Assembly (NCBI GenBank): GCA_036417435.1
Contig: CM070899.1
Location: forward strand, 170,467,494 to 170,531,493
Length of the DNA stretch: 64,000 bases
Origin: Inia geoffrensis
Lineage: Eukaryota; Chordata; Mammalia; Artiodactyla; Iniidae
Direction of reading: 5' to 3'
The notes under the pieces were generated by a model, which did not search any database, was not told the DNA's origin, and saw only the letters and a list, made by a program, of their open reading frames with translations. A program made the position numbers and the translations under genes. Of the stretch, positions 24,901 through 36,900 are shown piece after piece. How positions within the stretch are numbered: the stretch's first letter is position 1; every line of letters begins with the position of its first letter.

Positions 24901-27900
24901 GTTGAGAGTCCACCTGCCGATGCAGGGGACACGGGTTCGTGCCCTGGTCTGGGAAGATCCCACATGCCGCGGAGCAGCTGGGCCCGTGAGCCATGGCCGC
25001 TGAGCCTGCGCGTCCGGAGCCTGTGCTCCGCGACGGGAGAGGCCACAGCAGTGAGAGGCCCATGTACCACACACACACAAAAAAAAATTGAAATGTAGTT
25101 GATGTACAACATTATGTTAGTTTCAGGTGTACTACCTAGTGATGTGACACTTGCCTATGTTATGAAATGATCATCACAGTAAGTCTAGTAACCATCTGTC
25201 ACCATACAAAGTTATTGCTGTATTACTGACCATACTGCTCAGCCTCTTAAAGGACAGGTGATGTCTCTACTGCCTTCTCAGAGTGTGGCCCCTGGGCCAT
25301 CAACATCACCTGGGAACTTGGTGGACGTGCAAATTCCGGGGCCTGATCCCAGACCCACAGAATCAGAAACTCTGGGGGCCCAGCCACCTGTGTTTTAACA
25401 GCTCTCCTGGTGAGTCCCATGCACTCTGAAGTTTGACAACCACTCGTCAATAGAAATATTTAATTGGTTCTAGAGTGCAGTAAGAATGCCTTCCAGTTCT
25501 TGCTTGCTGGCTGTGTCTCTCGACATTGCACTGATGGTCTTATGGGCATATATTGTGTAATCTGCACGGGAAGTGTTCTTTTTTTAAAAAAAAATTTGTT
25601 TATCTTTTTGGCTGTGCCATGCGGCATGTAGGATCTTAGTTCCCCAACCAGGGAGATCGAACCCGTGCTCCATGCAGTGGAAGCAAGGAGTCTTAACCAC
25701 TGGACCACCAGGGAAGGCCCCAGGAAGTGTTCTTATTTCCACTTTGTAGCAGAGAGCAGTGAAGCTTAGAGAGTCCCGACAATGTGCCAGGTGACAAGGC
25801 CAGGACTCAAATTCCCATCTTCCTGACAGCGCCCCACCATGGACTGTGATAATCCGTGAGTTCATCCTGAGTAAGAAACTCCTGGGCTGAACTTCTCAGC
25901 CCTTGCATGTCTGTGGAATCACACGATCTCTTAACATGCTTCGCCGTAATCTCCAACTCCTTTTGCAATGTATGTGCACATTGTTTGAATTCTTTAAATC
26001 TGCTCCCCCTCATGAAATATTTGCATGTCAAGAAATTTTTTCCCCACGGTGGACAGAAAGGCACATAAATGACCAAAATGTTCATAAACAAATTAGGTTC
26101 TCCAAACTATGACAGACACTTTTACTCAGCAAATGAATAGAGATTCCTAATATTTCGGGAAGGAACTGAGAGGCATATGCCCAAGAGCAAATTAAGCAGG
26201 GTGATTGCCCGTAAGGAAACTGGCTTGAGAACAGAGCTGATCATTCTGAGGAAAGGGAAATGTGTGTTCCCCTTGGGTTGTTTGTCCTGATTCTTGCTTG
26301 TTCTTGGATCATCAGGCTTGCTTTTTTTTCACCTCTGAGCCCTCTCTCCCATCTGGGAGACCTTTCCCTCGGTCTCAGCGTTGCCACGCTCAGTGCAGCC
26401 CAGGGTGACCTGTGTCCCAGATCAGACAGTTCAGCCCATGATTCTGGGACCTAGTTCCAAGCTTGTGAGTCAGCACCAGAAACCGCATTCCCACCCTGCT
26501 CACTGGGTCTAAATCCTCAGCCTGGGAACCTCTAGGTCTGAGAGCTCTTCTTTCTCTTGCTCAAAATCTCTCCTCCAGCCTCTGGACCCTGGCCATGGGT
26601 TTGGGCCCTTGTCCCCTTCTGACAACATTCATTCTATTTGTCCGCTCTGAAATGGATTTCGTCACCAGCTGGTAAGCCCTGACTGTTGACGGTTAGAGTT
26701 AGAACACATTCTGATCCTCTGAGTGCAAAACTTGACTGTGCAGAGGAAAAACTAAGATTCCTGGGCCCCAACCTTAAATGGTTTGATTCAGTGGGTCAGG
26801 ACCCTGGAACCTGTATTTCTAACCAGCCTCCCCTGACTCTGATTCAGCCAGTTTATTAACCGGCATTTCAGAACCTCTCTCTAAAACCTTCTCCCTACCT
26901 AAGAGATGTGGCAGTGCTGCAGAGGTGCAGTGCACACCCATGTGCAAAGGAGGGCCTCCATTTTGGTAATTTCTCAGGGTCTCAGGATTACAAACAAGGG
27001 CCATGGGGGCAGACAGAAACATAATGAAGACAAAGTTCAAGGGCAGCTTGGGCTGGGGGGAGGCAGAGAAGAGATTCTGTGTCCTAGCAAACAGTGTCCG
27101 AGAGAATGGCCTCTGGGCCACCCCCTGGCTTCTCATCCTGGCTCAGCCACTTCCTGGTCGGGAGTCTCTGTGCCCAGGTTCCACATCTACAAACTAGGGA
27201 GAATTGTGGCTCTCACCTCATAAGGCTGATAGAGGGATTAAGTGAGTTAATATATGGAAAGTGCTTAAATAATTGCATTACACATGAAGCATTTCTCGTG
27301 TGCTTTTTGTTCATTAAGAAATGTCATTTTCTGACAAAGGGATAGAAATGAAGGATAGCTTAGTGGTGGCCAGGGGGTAAGATGGGGATGGGAATAGGAG
27401 GGAAGTGAGTGTAGTTCTAAAGGAGGGTACCTTGTGGTGATGGGAATGCTCTGAATCTTGACTGTCAATATCCTGGTTATGACATGGTACCACGGTTTTG
27501 CCAGATGTTACCATTGGAATAAACTGGGTAAATGGCACATGGGACCTCTCTGTAGTATTTCTTACAATTGCATATGGATGTACAATTCTCAAAATAAAGT
27601 TTAATTAAAAAAGAAAAGAAATGGCATTTCCTTCAAACTGCTGCTGCATTTTTTTTTTTTTTTTTTTTTCTGTACGCAAGCCTTTCACTGTTGTGGCCTC
27701 TCCCGTTGCGGAGCACAGGCTCCAGACGCACAGGCTCAGTGGCCATGGCTCACGGACCCAGCCGCTCCACGGCACGTGGGATCTTCCCGGACCGGGGCAC
27801 GAACCCGTGTCCCCTGCATCGGCAGGCGGACTCTCAACCACTGTGCCACCAGGAAAGCCCCAAACTGCTGCATTTTTAAAAGACAAATGGGAGCAGTACA

Positions 27901-30900
27901 AGGGGATGCCCAGGCTGCCTGTACCCCATCGGGGTTTTGAGAATGGTTGGGTCAAGGCAATACCCAACTCCTGGAGTAACAGGTGTGTGACAGTGGCACA
28001 CGAGTGTGGGTGCCTCTGAAATGATGGAGTGGGTTAATGATCATCTCCAGTGACAGGGTTCTTGACACAGAATACGTTTGCTACCAATGTAAATGTAAGC
28101 ATTGTCCTTAATTTGTGAAAATGATGTAAACCTATAGTATAGACTGGCTCACTTCCTCGGGAGAGGTGACAGCTTTGCTAGGGGCACATATGTACACACA
28201 GAGTCCAGCTTCGGACGTTTCCAGAAACATGGTAATGGGGTCTTCCTGGGGGTGGATGGGTGACAGACGTACAAAGGTGCCTCACCAGGAACCTGGTCTC
28301 GTTAACACCTGCTCCATAGACTTCTATCCCAGAAGGAAACAGAGGAACCCCAATTCAGAAAGGAGAAATTCTGGGGGATTTTAGGGAGGGGCAATATTGG
28401 GGTTGGGGATTAAGAGGTACAAACCATTAGGTATAAAATAAGCTACAAAGATATACTGTATAACACAGGGAATACAGCCAATATTTTATAACAACTATAA
28501 ATGGAGTATAACCTTTAAAAATTGTGAATCGCTATATTGTACACCTGTAGCTTATATACCACTGCACAGCAACTATACTTCAATTTAAAAATAATAAAAA
28601 ATGAAGTATATTTGTAGGAAAAAAAAGAAATTCTGTACACAGCCCTGCACCGGGGCCAAGTGGAATGCACTAACCCCCGCTCTCTGGTGTGAGGCTGTGA
28701 AGGGAAAGGAATCTGTGATGTCGGAGAAGATGGCATGGCCAGAACAGCTGCATAAATTCCCTGAGTCCATTTCTAGGGTTCAGTCATTACAGCTGGCAGA
28801 TAAAAGTTACTTCTGCCCAACCTTCCAAAATATGGTGCTAATGTCAACCTTACCAGACACCTGATAATACATATTGCCTTTTGACAATACGCAGCTTAAA
28901 AAGTTTCAAGACCCAGTAATGACATTTTTAGAAAAAGATATATTTTCCTATTTTTTCTATTTTCTATATTTTTCTAGAAAATCTTGTCAACTTCCTAATT
29001 TCTAAAAATGTCTTACAATGGAATAAGAGTCTGATAAATAAAGAACTAAACGACTGATTGTCTTGTCAATAAAATTGTAACTAAAATTTGTTCAAAATAT
29101 TGAGTTCTCTTTTTCATAAAGTGATGAAGAAATCCAGACAGACTGACTTGAAAGTTTTAGACTCAGATAACAGGCTTTGGAGAAATGATCTGAGTTGGTA
29201 GAAATGTTTCCCCCTTTCCTATTTTGGTTTACAATAAAAAGCTTATTATGTTATACTTGTAGTTAACTGTATAACACTTAATATTTTTCTTCTTAAAAGG
29301 AAACATTACCCTAAATTGCTTACAGATCTAAAGTAAGGACTTCTTAAACCTACCTTTAAAACAAAGCAGTAGTCAGTGGGTGCTTTGTATTTCATTTTAC
29401 ACTGAATCCCATAGTAAATGTTGACATTTGCAAACTGTATAAAACATGCCAGATCTCGAGATGTCTGAAAGAGAAGGAAAAAATAACCTCAACCTAGCTG
29501 ACAAGTAATATTTTTCTAAGGTCGTTCTTCATGGCACAACGAAGCATTACATTTTAGTAGGAAAATACAGAATTTCAGGTAATTTATATAAGCATCTACC
29601 ACGTATAGCTTTCTAAAAGCCAAGCCTACATTTTACGAAGGAAAGAGCACATCCAGGCAAAACAGCATGCCACAGACCAAAAGTGGAGCAAAAGATTATA
29701 CTGCTGTTCTAGCACCTACGCGTGGACTCCCAGAGATGACTGGAATCATTATTGATGGGGTTCAGACAAGGTGACCGAGCACCTTGCCAAATATTTCATT
29801 TTGTCTTTTGCCATTCTAAGTCAGTGATGGATTTCATGACTGAGCATTTAGAAAAAAGTCCCCCTCAGGATGAACAATGAGAGGTAAATTTGATGCTCAG
29901 AAAATTCGCACACACTTCATACACTTCTTCCGGAGGAGAAGATTCCTTTCATGCCTTCTCTTTAGGGCTGGTGGTGTTGCTGTGGAAACAGAACCCTCTC
30001 CTCCACATATAAGATGCATTGAGAAGACATCAACCTCTAATTTACATATTTGGTTACACTTCCATTACAAATTTGTTCTGTTACTTTCTCCCCCCCCCTC
30101 ACGTTCTATAATTCTTTACTGAGTTAATCAATAAAAATATAAGGGGTAGAATTGCTACATCTCAATGCACAATTATTCCTTTATATATGGTAGTATACTT
30201 TTTTCTTGTAAGATATTCTGGATTTTCAAAGTTTTAGTTTTTTCAATTAGAAAAATAAAACATATTCATCATAATTTTAAAAATAAGTTATTTTATATAT
30301 AGTAAAACAAAAATCTTCCTTCATCACTCTTTTTTTTTCGAATTTCATTCTCTTCTCCAGAGAAGACATTCTTCCAAATGTTTTTGGGGATACATTTATA
30401 TACCTATGTATGTGTATACATACCCATATACATATATACAATTATTAAAATATAAATGAGATTTTACTCTCAATATTTTTCCATGACTTTGTTCTTTTTC
30501 TTAACAATATATCTTGGGGCCTTTCTATGTTAGGACATATGAAAGGATATATCACATTCTTTGTATAGCTGCATAACATTACACCGTATAGATGTAGCTA
30601 TTTATTCCACCATTCTACTATAGATGACTAGAGGTTACTTCCACCATCCTACTATAGATGACTAGAGGTTACTTCGATATTTTGCTATTACAAAATATGT
30701 TGTGCATATGAGCAAATGTTTCTGTGGGGTAGATTGCCAAACATGGAGCTGTCCTTGGAAGGGGTATTCCCTATTATATTTGCAAAAATTTTGCTAAACT
30801 GTCCCCCAAGTTGGCTGTACTAGCTTACATTACAAACTTCTGTACATAAGAGTGCCCATTTTTCTTACCCACTCCTGATGAAATTTGCATATCATCAATA

Positions 30901-33900
30901 TTGTTAGTGTTATCAATCTCACGGGAGGAAAAATTTCACCTATTTACATTTTCCCGATTACTAATAAGATAGAGCAACTTTTTAATTATTCACTGGCTAC
31001 TGATATTTCCGTTTCTGTGAATTCTCACTTAATAAGCATTGCTGTTTTTCTATGAGTATGTTTATCTTTTTCTTAATGAGTTGTTGAAGTCTTTATGTTT
31101 TATGGATATTCATACCAGGTTATACATGCTGCAAATGTACTCTCTGACTCTAGAGCTAGTCTTTAACTTCTTGTTTGGTATCTCTGGCCATAAGGAGTTA
31201 AACACAACTTTATATAGTCAAATCTGCCAATTTTCTTTGTTATAATTTTGAGTTTTTAGTCTTGTTTAAGAAGGCTTCCCCACTGCCAAATTATGAGAAT
31301 ACTGACCATATATTTTCTCCTAATATTTTGTAATTTTGTCCAAATACATTTAATCAACGTAAAATTTAATTTGGAACATGATATGAGGTAGGAAACTATA
31401 TTTTTCCAAATGGATATACAATTATTTCAATGCTATTTGTTGAGTATCACATTCTTTCCCCACTGCTATAAAATGCTCAGTTGAATTTCTCTTATATTAG
31501 ATGGCTCTCTGTTGATCTGTTTTCTCTTCCTGTACTGTTTTTGTCTAACATTTTGACATTTGGCAGGAGAGGTTCTTTAAAATTGTTGTGTGTGTCTATT
31601 TTGGAACTGCATCTCCTTCTGATGAATTTTAGAATCAGTTTTCGAACTTCAAGTAAAAAGAATCCTATTGAAATTTTTTTTTTTTTTTTTTGCAGTATGC
31701 GGGCCTCTCACTGCTGCGGCCTCTCCCATTGCGGAGCACAGGCTCCAGACGCGCAGGCTCAGCGGCCATGGCCCACGGGCCCAGCCGCTCCGCGGCATGT
31801 GGGATCTCCCCGGACTGGGGCACGAGCCCGTGTCTCGTGCATCGGCAGGCGGGCTCTCAACCACCGTGCCACCAGGGAAGCCCGAATCCTACTGAAATTT
31901 TTTTTATTGGAATTGAATATATAGAAAAATTGGGGGGAGAATTAGTATCTTTTCATCTAGCAACATTGTACATTTCTGTTTATTCAGTTCTAACTCATTT
32001 CCTTTATTAAATTTTCTATTTTATGCCATATAAGATCTTGAACCTTTCTTGTTAAGTTTATTGTCAGGTATTTTGTATTCTTTTTGTTCTTGCAATGCAT
32101 GGAATCTTTTGCAGCATATTTAATTTGCATATTGTTTATATAAAGGAAAACAGTTTCTTATTTGGTATGTTTATTTGGTCCATTGTGACCAAACTCTTAA
32201 GTTTTTCAGTTGAGTGTCATATTGTCTGGTAGACAATCATGTTGACTGTGAATAAAGAGAGTTTTGCCTCTTCTTTTCCAGTAATTATACTTGTTATTCT
32301 TTTTCTTGACTTCCTGGCTAGTTCCTCCTTCAGTGTTAATGGGAGCAGAGACAGAAAGGATGCCTGTCCAACTCCAATGTGAATGCTTCTAATTTTTGTC
32401 CCTAAGTGTGTTGTTTTTGTTAGGCTTGTCTCACTTATATGTAAATGCCAAAGACATAACATCTCTAAAATAAAATAATCTGTGGGTCAACTGTTATGTC
32501 CCCCACGTTTGGGACTGGAATGAAGATAGCACAGATGGAAAAAGTATGAATTCTAAGATTGAGACGAAATAGGAGTGGTAGCTGCTCTGGACCAAGAATT
32601 TCCCATAATGCTCTCCTGCATTCCACAGAGATGACAGTCTTCTAACTAGTGGGAATAGCCCTGGGTAGTCACTATGACTTCACCCGCAAGGGATGTGGGT
32701 CAAGCCTTATTAGAAGCAGCCTGCAATTTGAAAATATGCCGTTGGGGGGGGTGGGTGCCCTGGATTCGGCAGTGAAGGCAAGATGCTTTGGCTTACTCCA
32801 GATATAGGAAGAGAGACAGACTACAACTTTGCAAAGGTGAGCACAGGATGGAAATGGCCATCCTCTAAGAAAGGTCTTAGAAAAAGCTAAGAGTTAGAAT
32901 GAGAGTTAAAATTACATTTCAAAGAAGACAAATTTACTATGTGCTTGTAGATTTGAGGCAATAATCCTAAATCACCAAGTAGAAGTGAAATGATATCTAA
33001 GATACTCTGCTAAATTAGGCAGGGAAATGCATATAATACACTTCAGAGAACAATTTAAATATTCAAGTTATAAAAGCTAAAATCTAAATTAAAATCTATC
33101 AAGACTTCTCATACCACTATGATTCCAGATAGAAGAAGTTTTACTGTAATGACTACAGAACAATAGAGTAAAAGGGGGTGGAAAAAGTCCTCAAAGATCG
33201 ATATGTAAAGAAAAAAATTAATTTCTACACAAGTGCTTCAGTCATAATTTCTGAAACCTGACTTTAAAGTAGATAAAGCTCTTCACCTTCAAGAGAGAGG
33301 AGTGGAAAGATTCAGGATTTCTGTAATTCTGTCCTAATAGGATATGTATCTGTATAAACATTGTAGTAACATGAATCTCACAGCAAAGTAGAATGTATTT
33401 AAATTACCACCTGAGGATTTCTTTACTTTCACTTTCATGAAATGCCTTTTTGCAAAAGCATATCTTTTTTCTGACCTTAGTCTTTCCTTTGGGGACATAG
33501 TAAATTCCAGAAGCTCGTAAAAGAAAATAGCGCCTTTTCCAGGATTTCTTCCCATCTTCTTTCAAATAAAGAGCTCCCTCTAGTTCTGGCACAATGATGG
33601 ATGTTCCACAAAAACTCTCCTGAAATTGAGATTCCAACGATATAAAATGCATGAAAGACAAAACACATATTTTGTTCACATTTAAACAAACTGTGGCCAA
33701 CTAGCCTTCAAGCTAAAAATCGTTTTGTCTATAGCTTTGATTGAATGCATATATTGACACTGCATACCATTTGCCAAAAGACAGGAAGAACATGGTGGTT
33801 GAGTCTCAGCTCCCGAGTTAGACTTCCAGGCTTCTTGACCACTTAGCTCTGTGACCCTGAGCAAGTGACTCAACCTCGGTGCCTTTACTTGCAAAATCAG

Positions 33901-36900
33901 AGTAATGATAGCCCCAACTTCATAAGGAAGGTTGTGAGTACAATCTTGGTATATTATAAAAGAAAGCATTACATAAAGTCTATTTCTGTTACTATAAGTT
34001 GATAAATAGGAAACTTATTCCTGTACCTGTAAGTGAAAAAATTACTGTTTCACCGCTAGTAAATGGAAAAATTAAAATATACAATTCTATACATAAAATA
34101 TTTGTACATTAATATTTTATTTTTGGCATAATTTTCTTTTCTTTTACACTGAGATACAATTGATATAGAATATGTATTAGTTTTCAGTATACAACCTAAT
34201 GATCTGATGTACGTATATTGCAAAATGATCACCGTCATAAGTGTAGTTAACATCTATCACCTCACGCAGTTACACATTCTTTTTTTCTCATGATGAGAAC
34301 TGTTAAGATCTACTCTTTTAGCAACTTTCAAATATACAATACAGTATTGTTAGCTATAGTCACCATGCCGTACATTACATCCCCAGGACTTATTTATTTT
34401 ATAACTGGAAGTTTGTACCTCTTGACCCCCTTTAGCCATTTCATGCATCCCTACCCCCGCCTCTGGCAACCACAAATCTGTTCTGTGTATCTATGATTTC
34501 AGGTTTTTTGTTTTTTGATTCCACACATAGATGAGACATACAGCTATTTGTCTTTCTCTGTCTGACTTATTTCACTTAGCACTCAAGTTCCATCCATGTT
34601 GTCAAAAATGGCAAGATTTCCTTTTTGGGGGATAGTTTCTCATCAAGGAAGAAAGAAGACAATTATTAATACTGTAGTATCAGAAAAGAATAGTGACAAA
34701 GTATATTTTCTAGGTGCAGATGTTTAAAAATCAAAACATGCATAGAATTATATAATTCTTAATAATTTATTTGTTTCTAATAATTTCTTTTAAAAGCAGT
34801 ACAATAAAATTACATATTATTCTATCTTTCAGTTCAAACACTCAAACTTATTTTTGGCTTTGGTTTTTTATAACTCTCAACCTCCTTTCATTCAGTCTCA
34901 TAAAAGCAGAATAAACTTAATTTTGCATCCTTCAAGTAAATGTATGTGTAGTGGATCTGGGTGACATCTTTGTTCATATCTTTCCCAGTTTCCCCCAGTT
35001 TAGTTGCCTTGTCAATAATCTCTCTCTCTCTCTTTTTTTTTTTTGGTCAGCATAAATTTCCTTTAATAATTCCTCCATTTCCAGTAGGATTTCATTTTGA
35101 GGTTTAACGTATCAAGCCACTATAAAGTTGTACAGTTTTAGTAATTCTGGATTCCGAGTCCTTTAAGATGAAAATGGAAATGCAAAGTTTACATTTTTTA
35201 AGAAATTTCATTTTCTTCATTTGTAACATCTAAGTCTCCATCCTCTTCATCATCATCTTCTGCTTGTTGATCCTTTCTTAGTCGACAGGTGGATACCTGT
35301 CCTGTTCCAGATGCACACTGATCTCTGAAGACGTGACTTTGAATTTGCTCTTATGATATCCAAATGGGATGAATAATCTGGTGGATACAGAGAATTTCAG
35401 AAAACCTCTAAATCTTCTTCATCAATCTTTTGTGTATTTTGGTAGGTAGTAGTAGAGACGTCTAAAGCTTTGCCGTGAAATAACATTTTGATAGTGATAA
35501 ATTCTGAAAATATAGTCTTTATATTCTTTGTTTTCTGCTTTTCAAAATTGTCAGTAGCTTCCTCCAGATGGCGAGTTGTTCGAGTAGCATACATTGTAGC
35601 TCTTTGTAATACAGCTTCTTTTTTAAAAGTTAATTAATTAATGTTTGGTTGCATTGGGTCTTCGTTGCTGTGCGTGGGGTTTCTCTAGTTGCAGCAAGGG
35701 GTCTACTCTCCGTTGCGGTGTGCGGGCTTCTCATTGTGGTGGCTTCTCTTGTTGAGGAGCACAGGCTCTAGGCGTGTGGGCTTCAGTAGTTGTGGCACAC
35801 GGGCTCAGTAGTTGTGGCTTGCAGGCTCAGCAGTTGTGGCTCCTGGGCTCTAGAGCGCAGGTTCAGTAGTTGTGGTGCACGGGCTTCGCTGCTCTGCAGC
35901 ATGTGGGATCTTCCCGGACCAGGGCTTGAACCCGTGTCCCCTGCAGTGGCAGGTGGATCCTTAACCACTGTGCCACCAGTGAAGTCCCTGTAATTCAGTT
36001 TCTGCCTGTGAAATAACGTGTCGATCAGATGGGTTTCTCTGACGTGTTCTTTCTGAGTTAACTGTTTAGCTCCTCAATTCTTTGCTGCTAATGTTGCTTT
36101 GAGGTCACCTCGTTTCATTTTTACAGTGGTTCTGTAACTGAAAGTGGGGTCCAGCTGCTCGCTGCTCAAAAGTCATTAAAGAGGCCAGTCTGGTGGAAAG
36201 GAAAGTTTGCTTTATTGTGGATGCCGGCAACCGGTGGGGAGGGTGGACGCCTATCCAAAGGCCGACTCCCCCCACTGACAGTCAGAGGGCAAGAGCTTTT
36301 ATAGGTGGAGGCAGGGGGCTACATGCAGAAGCAGCACCGTCAGCTCTGACCGTCATCTTGACATTGATCATCAGCGGTCTGATCAGCGTCATCTTGATTG
36401 TTTTAGGTACAGTTAATCTTTAGTTCCAGGGTCGGTTTGTTTCCATTTCTTTGAGGCCGATTCTTGGAACTGTGGCAGCTTATGTCATGGCTACAGTCTG
36501 GTCATCATGTAGTTAACTTCTTCCACCTGGTGGGGTTTTCAGTACCTATAAGACAGCTCACAGGATATGGCGCAGAATGTGATCTATGGCCCTTGAGGAG
36601 GAACCAAAGGTCGTTGACTTTGCTTAATGACTGAACTATTATTATTTGGTCTCCTTTGACTGTTTTCCTTTGTTTCTTCATTTTCTCACTTCTCGGATTA
36701 AGCTTATTTGGCTAATGTTTTTCCACAGACAAAAGGCAGGCTGAGGACATGGGGGGCACAGACCACAGGGTCCCGCTCCCTTCCACTTCCAGAAGCTTGC
36801 AGAGGTTCGACTACTTGGGCTTCAAGTCTTTCAGCCTCTGCTTGGCGAAAATCGTGAAGTTTGGCAAACTCATCAGCCAAGTTTTTCAGGCCCTGCTTTA

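Larger units (their letters stand above)
22050..29353 (-). other. APBB1IP: APBB1IP intron, 7.3 kb
   Basis: Contains MaLR-like LTR sequence (24300-24450), a LINE-1 fragment with a nested CHR SINE (24836-25238), MER20 (25262-25445), SINEs (25581-25722, 27655-27860), MIR (27105-27265) and L1 tails (27330-27612, 28380-28602). Nothing recognised in 22060-23600 or 26100-26700. Confidence 0.6.
29465..33475 (-). other. APBB1IP: APBB1IP intron, 4.0 kb
   Basis: AT-rich. The stretch 30450-32100 resembles old LINE-1 sequence in antisense, with a 34-bp tandem duplication (30607-30674) and a CHR SINE (31681-31883). Nothing recognised in 32460-33470. Confidence 0.5.
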
